Assembly (NCBI GenBank): GCA_945947925.1
Contig: CAMEZU010000023.1
Coordinates: forward strand, 1-15,021
Reading direction: 5' to 3'
Length of the DNA stretch: 15,021 nt
Source: an uncultured Verrucomicrobiota bacterium
GTDB taxonomy: Bacteria > Verrucomicrobiota > Kiritimatiellia > RFP12 > UBA1067
Under the pieces are notes generated by a model. The model had not been told where the DNA came from. It made no database searches and saw nothing but the letters and a program-made list of their open reading frames with translations. Position numbers and translations under genes: made by a program. Shown piece by piece: positions 7,356-13,422 of this stretch. Position 1 is the stretch's first letter; every line of letters begins with the position of its first letter.

Positions 7356-7364
7356 AGGACAACC

Positions 7365-8222
7365 TTGAAAATCATCTTCCTCTTTATCGATGGCGTCGGC
7401 ATGCGCGACGCGGCGGCGGACAATCCGGTGAACCCGGAGGTGTGTCCGACGTTGTGCCGTCTTTTCGAGAAACATGCGAAGCCGGTGGACGCGTGTCTGG
7501 GCGTCGAGGGTCTTCCGCAGTCGGCGACGGGGCAGGCGACGATGTTCACGGGGGTGAATTGTCCGAAGGCGATGGGCAGGCATTGCGAAGGGTTCCCCGG
7601 GCCGTCGCTTCGGAAGATCATCGAGGAGAACAACCTTTTTCTCCAGTTGCGCAAGCGCAACAAGAAGGTGCGCTTTGCCGACGCGTATCTGGTCGAGTCG
7701 CCGGAAGAGCTGATTGCGCGGCGCTACAAGTCGGTGACGACGGTGATGGCGCTGACGACGCCCGAGGTGATCACGACGGCGAACGACCTCATGGAAGACC
7801 GGGCGCTGATGCAGGACCTGACGCGCGAGACGATTCAGGACCGCTATCCCGACATCCGCATCATCCCGCCGCAGCGTGCGGCGGAGCATCTCTTTGCGCT
7901 CGCGCGGGAGTACGACTTCACGCTATACGAGTTCTTCCAGACGGACGTGTCGGGTCACTCGATGGATTATGCGCGCGCGTGCGCGGTGCTGCGCACATAC
8001 GACAGGTTCCTCGCGGCGCTCGTCCGGTTCACGGAGGCAGCGGGCATCACGATCATCATGACGGCGGACCACGGCAACATCGAATGCATGAACGACCGCG
8101 GCCACACGCGCAACCCGGTGCCGTTCATCGCGTTCGGTCCGCATGAGCGGCAGATCCGCGACAGGGTCGAGTCCCTGGAAGACGTCACGGGTGCCGTTCT
8201 TGCGGCATTCGACGCAATGTGA
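7365..8222 (+). CDS. phosphoglycerate mutase-like metalloenzyme (alkaline phosphatase superfamily)
   Basis: 285 aa. Metal-ligand motifs of the superfamily are in order: FIDGVG with Asp9, QSATGQATMFTG (52-63) containing the probable Ser/Thr nucleophile, TDVSGHSMD with Asp194 and His198, TADHGN with Asp235 and His236, and HTRNPVPF with His247. It is much shorter than the roughly 510-aa cofactor-independent phosphoglycerate mutase and lacks the inserted transferase domain, so it is a small relative of unknown substrate, perhaps a phosphatase or phosphomutase. The start must be TTG: an in-frame stop at 7347 precedes it, no ATG or GTG lies between, and the next Met (13) would remove Asp9. It is the first plus-strand gene right of the putative origin and is probably monocistronic, because the next gene has its own promoter across its stop codon. 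Confidence 0.82.
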   Translation: MKIIFLFIDGVGMRDAAADNPVNPEVCPTLCRLFEKHAKPVDACLGVEGLPQSATGQATMFTGVNCPKAMGRHCEGFPGPSLRKIIEENNLFLQLRKRNKKVRFADAYLVESPEELIARRYKSVTTVMALTTPEVITTANDLMEDRALMQDLTRETIQDRYPDIRIIPPQRAAEHLFALAREYDFTLYEFFQTDVSGHSMDYARACAVLRTYDRFLAALVRFTEAAGITIIMTADHGNIECMNDRGHTRNPVPFIAFGPHERQIRDRVESLEDVTGAVLAAFDAM

Positions 8223-8228
8223 TAGAAT
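8200..8228 (+). promoter_or_regulatory. promoter of the ROK-like kinase gene
   Basis: TTGCGG (8200-8205), a 17-bp spacer, and TAGAAT (8223-8228) preceded by TGA, giving an extended -10. It overlaps the TGA stop of the preceding gene. The leader is then about 85 nt and carries AAGAAGGA at 8305-8312 for the ATG at 8322. Confidence 0.5.
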
Positions 8229-8321
8229 AAGCGGCAAGGGGAAGATTGACGGCATTGGTTTTCGGATCAAGCCTTCAAGCATCGACCGAAACAAAAACTC
8301 AAAGAAGAAGGACTAACGATC

Positions 8322-9722
8322 ATGGCCTGTTCCTGTGGCAAGAAGCATACCTGCACGTGTGAGACCGAGTTCATCTCGCCGATGAGCGCCCTGTGGGAGA
8401 TTTACAGCGGCATCGGCGAAAAGGCCGAAGTTGTGGCGATCGCCTGGGAACGCGAGGACGGGAAGGTCTATCGCTACGACCTGCCGATTCCGGAGAACCT
8501 CAGCGCGGCGGCCGCGAAGGAAGTCTCCTATGTCGTCGAGCGCATCGCGAAGTTCATCGTCTGGTCCGCGGGCGGCTGGAAGCTCTATCTCGCGGGTCCT
8601 GACAAGGTCGTCAAGCCGGTCGCGAAGGCCTACACGAAGAAGGGCGCGCGCGCGTTCGACTACGACTTCTTCACCTCGATCTACGGCCGTCCGGTCGAGA
8701 CGTGCGTCGTCCCGCTCGCCGAGATGCCCGAGATGAACGAGAAGCCCGCGCTCGTCAAGACGGTCGCGGACGGCTGCCGCATCGGCTTCGACCTCGGCGC
8801 CTCGGACTTCAAGATCTCCGCGCTCAACAAGGGCAAGGTCGTCTTCTCGAAGGAGTTCCCGTGGGATCCCGTGCCGCAGACCGATCCCGAGTACCACTAC
8901 CAGAAACTGACCGCGGGCCTCAAGGAAGCGGCGGCGGCGCTCCCGCGCGTCGATGCGATCGGCGGTTCCACGGCGGGCACGCTCGTCGGACAGAAGATGG
9001 GCATCGCCTCGCTCTTCCGCGGCGTGAAGACGCACAGCCCCGAGAAGTTCGAGACGGCGCAGAACATGTTCTTCCGCATCGAGAAGGACTGGGGCGTTCC
9101 GTTCGCGATTTACAACGACGGTGACGTCACGGCGCTTGCCGGCATGATCACGATGGGCAAGAAGGGCATTCTCGGCGTGGCGATGGGTTCCTCCGAGGCT
9201 GTCGGCTACGTCGATATGAAGGGTCGCATGACGGGCCGCATCTCCGAGCTCGCGTTCGCGCCGGTCGACTTCAACCCGAACGCGCCGAAGTGCGAGTGGT
9301 CCGGCGATGCCGGCGTAGGCGCGATGGCGTTCTCGCAGCAGGCCGTCAACTGGCTCGCGCAGAAGTACGGCTTCAAGTTCCCGAAGGCGATGAAGCTGCC
9401 CGAGCGCCTCAAGGTCGTCCAGGCCGCGATGGAGAAGGGCGATGAGAAGGCCCTCAAGGTCTACATCCAGATTGGCCGCTTCCTCGCGCACGCGATTCCG
9501 TGGTACAACGAGTTCTACGACTACGAGAACATGATGATCCTCGGCCGCGTGACCTCGGGCCTCGGCGGCGAGATTATCCTCGAGAGCGCGAAGCGCATGC
9601 TCAAGGACGTCTATCCCGAGTGGGCCGAGAAGATCGACATCTTCATGCCCGACGAGAAGGCGCGCCGCCTCGGCCAGTCCGTCGCCGCCGCGCAGATCCC
9701 CGTAATCAAGAAAGGCAAATAA
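8322..9722 (+). CDS. ROK/ASKHA-family sugar kinase-like protein with N-terminal extension
   Basis: 466 aa. The ASKHA fold starts only at about 153: GFDLGASDFKISAL (155-168, phosphate 1), GGSTAGTLVG (214-223), YNDGDVTALAGM (264-275, catalytic Asp and ROK-like acid block), GVAMGSSEAVGY (285-296, phosphate 2) and GRVTSGLGGEIIL (408-420, adenosine site). ROK kinases are usually about 300 aa and have a Cys-rich zinc motif mid-protein; that motif is absent here. Instead the N-terminus has CSC-x5-CTC (Cys3, 5, 11, 13), a possible metal site, followed by about 140 residues with no recognised domain. It is probably a cytoplasmic sugar kinase or an ASKHA regulator. A NahK-like kinase gene follows after a 148-bp spacer, suggesting a shared amino-sugar pathway. 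Codon use matches its neighbours. Confidence 0.75.
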   Translation: MACSCGKKHTCTCETEFISPMSALWEIYSGIGEKAEVVAIAWEREDGKVYRYDLPIPENLSAAAAKEVSYVVERIAKFIVWSAGGWKLYLAGPDKVVKPVAKAYTKKGARAFDYDFFTSIYGRPVETCVVPLAEMPEMNEKPALVKTVADGCRIGFDLGASDFKISALNKGKVVFSKEFPWDPVPQTDPEYHYQKLTAGLKEAAAALPRVDAIGGSTAGTLVGQKMGIASLFRGVKTHSPEKFETAQNMFFRIEKDWGVPFAIYNDGDVTALAGMITMGKKGILGVAMGSSEAVGYVDMKGRMTGRISELAFAPVDFNPNAPKCEWSGDAGVGAMAFSQQAVNWLAQKYGFKFPKAMKLPERLKVVQAAMEKGDEKALKVYIQIGRFLAHAIPWYNEFYDYENMMILGRVTSGLGGEIILESAKRMLKDVYPEWAEKIDIFMPDEKARRLGQSVAAAQIPVIKKGK

Positions 9723-9856
9723 ATTGAATAATGATTATTGAATATTGAATAATGAAGGAACTCTGAGACTCTGCGGCGCTACGCGCCTTAAGGAGCGAAG
9801 CGACGCAGAATGAACAAATCCGCCACTATTCACTATTCAATTTTCAATATTCAATC
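9723..9856. repeat. nested inverted repeat in kinase-kinase spacer
   Basis: A near-palindromic GC-rich core (9771-9808) is centred on CCTTAAGG, with about 3 mismatches per 19-bp half. On both sides are AT-rich imperfect complementary arms: iterated TTGAATA/AATAATG units at 9723-9755 and TATTCAATATTCAAT-type units at about 9825-9855. The whole spacer is thus one symmetric structure about 134 bp long, ending just before the ribosome site (GAAAGGG, 9859-9865) of the next gene. It resembles a MITE- or REP-type element, and its hairpin could also stop or attenuate transcription between the two kinases. Confidence 0.75.
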
Positions 9857-9870
9857 AAGAAAGGGTTTCA

Positions 9871-10905
9871 ATGTCGAATCGAGTCTATTCCAATGAGGAG
9901 CTGTCCGCGGCGCTGGCGTCGATGGGGGTCACCGACCAGACGGACGTGAGCCGCTACGGTTCCGGGCACATCAACGACACGTTCAAGGTCGAGACGAAGC
10001 GCGGGGTCAGGTTCATTCTCCAGCGCATCAATACGGACATCTTTCCGCCGGAGCCGCTGAAGAACACGATCCTGCGCGTGACGCAGCATCTCACGGCGAA
10101 GGGCATCCCCTCGCTCGAGGTCGTCGGCTACGAGAATCCGTGGCGTCTCTATAAGTTCCTCGAGGGCTACACGTCGCGCGATGTCGTCGAGGAGCCGAAG
10201 CAGGCCTACGACGTCGCCCGCGCGTTCGCGAAGTTCCAGAACGACTGCGCCGACATGCCGGCGCCGCGGCTTGACGACATCATCCCGAAGTTCCACGACA
10301 CGCCCGACCGCATGCGTCAGCTCGACGAGGCTGTGAAGGTGAACTACAAGGGACGCCTCGCCAATGTCGGACCCGAGATGGCGTTCGTCGAGGCCTGGCG
10401 CAAGAATACGTCGAAGATTGTGGACCTGATGGCGAAGGGCGAGATCCCCGAGCGCATCACGCACAACGACACGAAGATCAACAACGTCCTCGTCGCCTCC
10501 GACGGCACGGCGGTGGTGATCGACCTCGACACGACGATGCCCGGCAGCGCCCTCTACGACTTCGGCGACATGGTCCGCACCTCCTCCGCAGCCGCGGCCG
10601 AGGACGAGAAGGATCTCTCCAAGGTCTACTCCAAGAAGGAGTATTTCGAGCAGCTCGTCAAGGGTTATCTCGAGGGAGCGAAATTCCTCAACGCGTGCGA
10701 GAAGGACAACCTCGCGTTCGCGGGACGCCTCTCCACCTTCGAGGTCGGCATCCGCTTCCTGGCGGATTACCTCAAGGGCGACACCTACTTCCACACCGCC
10801 TACGAGGACCACAACCTCGTCCGCGCCCGCACCCAGTTCAAGATGGTGCAGTCGATGGAAGACCAGGCCGCCGAATACGAGGCAATCGTCGCCAAGTACC
10901 GGTAA
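9871..10905 (+). CDS. N-acetylhexosamine 1-kinase-like phosphotransferase (APH fold)
   Basis: 344 aa. The APH/choline-kinase fold is clear: ATP loop YGSGHINDTF (29-38), ILQRIN with the ATP Lys position replaced by Arg/Gln as in NahK-type kinases (49-54), catalytic loop ITHNDTKINNVL (196-207), metal segment VIDLDTTMPG (216-225) and YDFGDMVR (229-236). The pattern HNDTK-NN with IDLDT-MPG is that of the Bifidobacterium NahK group, which phosphorylates GlcNAc/GalNAc at C1 in the lacto-N-biose route. The substrate here is inferred, not shown. It could be another sugar or amino-sugar kinase, but it is unlikely to be a resistance enzyme. GAAAGGG sits 5 nt before the ATG. A ROK-like kinase lies upstream. 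Confidence 0.85.
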   Translation: MSNRVYSNEELSAALASMGVTDQTDVSRYGSGHINDTFKVETKRGVRFILQRINTDIFPPEPLKNTILRVTQHLTAKGIPSLEVVGYENPWRLYKFLEGYTSRDVVEEPKQAYDVARAFAKFQNDCADMPAPRLDDIIPKFHDTPDRMRQLDEAVKVNYKGRLANVGPEMAFVEAWRKNTSKIVDLMAKGEIPERITHNDTKINNVLVASDGTAVVIDLDTTMPGSALYDFGDMVRTSSAAAAEDEKDLSKVYSKKEYFEQLVKGYLEGAKFLNACEKDNLAFAGRLSTFEVGIRFLADYLKGDTYFHTAYEDHNLVRARTQFKMVQSMEDQAAEYEAIVAKYR

Positions 10906-10914
10906 GGCACCGGA

Positions 10915-10949
10915 ACGCCAAGACGCAAGGACGCCGGGACGCCAAGACG
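10915..10949. repeat. ACGCCAAGACG direct repeats
   Basis: ACGCCAAGACG occurs at 10915-10925 and 10939-10949 (24-bp period), with related GACGCAAGGACG units between. The reverse complement of the same motif (GTCTTGGCGTCCTGCG) is found after mnmE at 14891-14906. This is a dispersed short intergenic repeat. Confidence 0.65.
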
Positions 10950-10965
10950 TTCCGGCGTCTTCTTG
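10930..10965 (+). terminator. hairpin after the NahK-like gene
   Basis: GACGCCGG (10930-10937) pairs with CCGGCGTC (10952-10959). The stem extends by G-T pairs and has a 14-nt loop, followed by TTCTTGTCC. It is 24 bp after the stop codon. The tail is not a clean T run, so it is a moderate terminator candidate, built partly from the dispersed repeat. Confidence 0.4.
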
Positions 10966-10993
10966 TCCTGACGTCCTGCGATTATGCTATAAT
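10963..10993 (+). promoter_or_regulatory. antiporter promoter, extended -10, leaderless
   Basis: TGCTATAAT (10985-10993) ends exactly 9 nt before the ATG at 11003, the same spacing as at 7347-7365. TTGTCC at 10963-10968 is a weak -35 at 19 bp. No ribosome site fits between box and start. Confidence 0.6.
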
Positions 10994-11002
10994 ACCACGA
11001 AT

Positions 11003-13363
11003 ATGAAAAACAAGAAGCTGTGGTTGTCTTTGGCTGCCGCCCTGGTGGCTTGCGGTGTGTTGGCCTCGGGACATGAGTCGGTTCCCGCGTATCCGAACTT
11101 CGGGTTTCCGCGCGTCGAGGAGATGATGTTCCTCGTTCTTCAGATCGGTGTCATCATCTTCGCCGCGAAGCTCGGCGGGGCGATCGCGTCGATGCTCAAG
11201 CTGCCGTCGATCCTGGGCGAACTGGCGGCCGGCATCGTGATCGGTCCGTGGGCGCTCGGCGGCATCGGCTTCGGGCACGGCCTCTTCCAGAACGGACTCT
11301 TCAACGGCGCGGCCCTCAAGGCGATGAACGCCGCCGCGTTCAATGCGGACGGCACCAAGGCCGTCGCGCAGGAGATGTTCGGCACGATCGCCGGCAACGG
11401 CCGGATGTTCGACGCGACCTCGCCGGCCCTCTACGGCATCGCGACGCTCGCCTCGATCATCCTCCTCTTCCTCTCGGGTCTCGAGACGAACCTCAAGATG
11501 TTCCTCAAGTATTCGTTCGTCGGCTCGATGGTCGGCGTGGGCGGCGTCGTCGTGTCCTTCCTCTTCGGCGACCTCTGCGCGGTGTGGCTGTTGCCGCGGT
11601 ACTTCGAGTCCTTCGCCTACCTGAAGGAGATGCCGTTCGCCGAGGCGGTCACGCAGGCCGCGCCGCTCTACATGGGCATCATGTCCACGGCGACCTCGGT
11701 CGGCATCACCGCGCGCATCCTCTCGGAGAAGAAGAAGATGGACTCCGAGGAAGGCACCACGATCATGGCGGGTGCCGTGATCGATGACGTCCTCGGCCTC
11801 ATCGTGCTCGCGATCGGCAACGGCATCATCGCGGCGAACCTTGCGGCCGAGAAGACCGGCGCGTCTTCGGGGATGGACTGGGGCAACATCGGCTTCGTCG
11901 CCCTCAAGGCGTTCGGCGTCTGGCTGGGCGCGACGGTGATCGGCGTCCTCGCCGCCCGCTACATCGCGAAGTTCCTCAAGGTCTGCTTCAAGTCGCCGGT
12001 CGTCATCGCGACGATGGCGTTCGGTCTCGCGCTCATCCTGGCGGGCTTCTTCGAGTTCATGGGCCTTGCGATGATCATCGGCGCGTACGTGATGGGCCTC
12101 GCGCTCTCGCGCACGGACCTCAAGCATCCGATCACCGAGATGCTCACGCCCGTCTACACCTTCCTCGTGCCGATCTTCTTCTGCGCGATGGGCATGATGG
12201 TGGACGTTTCCGCGCTCTGCTCGAAGCCGGTCCTCGTCTTCGGTGCGATCTACACGGCCCTCGCCATCGCGGCGAAGGTGATCGGCTGCATGGTGCCGGC
12301 CATGTGCTGCGGCTTCAACGTGCTGGGCGGACTCCGGATCGGCGCGGGCATGGTGCCGCGCGGCGAGGTCGCGCTCATCATCGCGGGTCTCGGCCTTTCT
12401 GCCGGCTACCTCTCGCAGGAGATCTTCGGCATCGGCATCATGATGACGCTCATCACGACCGTCGTCGCACCGCCGGCGCTCGTCGGCCTCTTCACGCCGA
12501 AGGCGAAGGGCGTCCGCCATCCGAAGGCGGCGACGGACGGCTCGCGCGAGGTGTGCTTCGAGCTGAGTGACACGGGCGTCGCCGAACTGATGGTGACGAA
12601 GCTCCTGCTCGAGTTCCGCAACGAGGGCTTCTTCGTGACGCGTCTCTCGCAGGAGGATCACATCTGGGAAGTGGCGATGGACGAGATCGAGCTCGGCATC
12701 CACCGGAGGGACAACAAGATCTCCTTCATCTGCACGCCCGCCGAGGAGGCGATCGTGATGACGGCCTGGATGGAGGTCGTCAGCCAGGTGAACGATCTCG
12801 CGCGCTCGATTGCGAAGCCGATCCGCCGCGAGCAGATGGAGGAGATGCTGACGAAGAGCGAGGCCGTGACGCACGGACACGAGGGCGTGGGCCGTTACCT
12901 GCAGGGCTTCGTCATGCTGCCGGGACTCATCGCCTCGTCGAAGGAAGAGGCCATCCGCAAGATGGTCGCCGCCGTCGCGCACGAGTGCCCGAATCATGTC
13001 CGTGACGTCGAGGCCGCCGTCGCGGCGGTTCTCCGTCGCGAGGCCTCCATGCCGACCGGACTCGACCGCGGCATCGCGGTGCCGCACGGACGCGATGCGT
13101 CCGTCAAGGGCATCGCCGGCGCGATTGCGATCGTCGACAACTCGAAGGCCGAGACCGGCTGCGCGATCGCCGACTACGAGACGATCGACAAGAGCCCCGT
13201 GCGGATCATCGTCCTCACCCTGGCGAACGACCAGGCGCAGACGCCGTACCTGAAGCTGATGAGCTACATCTCCCGTGCGCTCCGCGCCGAGGACGGGGCG
13301 GACCGTCTCGCGGCCTGCGTGTCCGGCGACGAGATGCGCCGCTTCTTCCGCGAGGCAAAGTGA
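11003..13363 (+). CDS. CPA2-type cation/proton antiporter fused to a PTS EIIA-like domain
   Basis: 786 aa. The N-terminus MKNKKLWLSLAAALVACG is signal-like or a first membrane helix; LVAC resembles a lipobox, but processing is unproven. About 12 hydrophobic segments follow to roughly residue 500. Key features are the LPSILGELAAGIVIGP motif, the TATSVGITARIL segment, the paired aspartates in AVIDDVLGLIVLAIG (Asp261-Asp262, the ion site of electrogenic CPA2 carriers) and VPRGEVALIIAG. After a cytosolic linker, the last 150 residues resemble fructose-type EIIA, with IAVPHGR placing His695 at the phosphorylated position. It probably exchanges Na+ or K+ for protons across the inner membrane, with the EIIA-like part as a regulatory input. 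Its reading frame is complete and its own promoter lies immediately upstream. Confidence 0.9.
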   Translation: MKNKKLWLSLAAALVACGVLASGHESVPAYPNFGFPRVEEMMFLVLQIGVIIFAAKLGGAIASMLKLPSILGELAAGIVIGPWALGGIGFGHGLFQNGLFNGAALKAMNAAAFNADGTKAVAQEMFGTIAGNGRMFDATSPALYGIATLASIILLFLSGLETNLKMFLKYSFVGSMVGVGGVVVSFLFGDLCAVWLLPRYFESFAYLKEMPFAEAVTQAAPLYMGIMSTATSVGITARILSEKKKMDSEEGTTIMAGAVIDDVLGLIVLAIGNGIIAANLAAEKTGASSGMDWGNIGFVALKAFGVWLGATVIGVLAARYIAKFLKVCFKSPVVIATMAFGLALILAGFFEFMGLAMIIGAYVMGLALSRTDLKHPITEMLTPVYTFLVPIFFCAMGMMVDVSALCSKPVLVFGAIYTALAIAAKVIGCMVPAMCCGFNVLGGLRIGAGMVPRGEVALIIAGLGLSAGYLSQEIFGIGIMMTLITTVVAPPALVGLFTPKAKGVRHPKAATDGSREVCFELSDTGVAELMVTKLLLEFRNEGFFVTRLSQEDHIWEVAMDEIELGIHRRDNKISFICTPAEEAIVMTAWMEVVSQVNDLARSIAKPIRREQMEEMLTKSEAVTHGHEGVGRYLQGFVMLPGLIASSKEEAIRKMVAAVAHECPNHVRDVEAAVAAVLRREASMPTGLDRGIAVPHGRDASVKGIAGAIAIVDNSKAETGCAIADYETIDKSPVRIIVLTLANDQAQTPYLKLMSYISRALRAEDGADRLAACVSGDEMRRFFREAK

Positions 13364-13422
13364 GGTGGTCTGGTGTGTGGATGATCGGGTGTTTGGATTG
13401 ATCGCAGGAAGCGACAGCGACG
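13364..13422. repeat. GT-rich low-complexity spacer
   Basis: 59 bp between the antiporter and mnmE, rich in TGG/TGT units. TGTTTGGATT (13390-13399) and GGGTGTTTGG (13387-13396) recur as reverse complements inside mnmE at 13657-13666 and 13668-13677. AGGA at 13406-13409 may serve as a distant ribosome site for mnmE. Confidence 0.6.

Larger units (their letters stand above)
6963..7364. other. candidate oriC / divergent AT-rich spacer
   Basis: 402 bp without a gene, between divergently transcribed mnmG and the metalloenzyme gene. The stretch 7105-7260 is strongly AT-rich and could serve as an unwinding element. A DnaA-box-like TTATCAACA is at 7251-7259, and TGTGGATGA (one mismatch to TGTGGATAA) at 7001-7009. 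GATATC recurs at 7095, 7266 and 7308. The change of coding strand at this point, with dnaA, dnaN and parS within 4 kb, favours the replication start here, adjacent to gidA as in E. coli. Boxes are sparse, so the origin may instead, or also, use the clusters flanking dnaA. Confidence 0.45.

Noticed and set aside
7365..8222. Full-length cofactor-independent phosphoglycerate mutase (gpmI)
   Set aside because: 285 aa is far too short and the inserted transferase domain is missing; only the superfamily metal-binding core is present.
8313..9491. 392-codon open frame on the minus strand opposite the ROK-like kinase
   Set aside because: Leu/Arg/Glu-rich shadow of the plus-strand gene, with no motifs and no ribosome site.
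9871..10905. Aminoglycoside resistance kinase
   Set aside because: The HNDTK-NN and IDLDT-MPG motifs fit NahK-type sugar kinases, and the neighbour is another sugar-kinase-like gene.
10982..13087. 701-codon open frame on the minus strand opposite the antiporter
   Set aside because: Its protein is dominated by R, H, E and D with no domain pattern, as expected from the antisense of GC3-rich coding DNA. The plus-strand antiporter has clear motifs.
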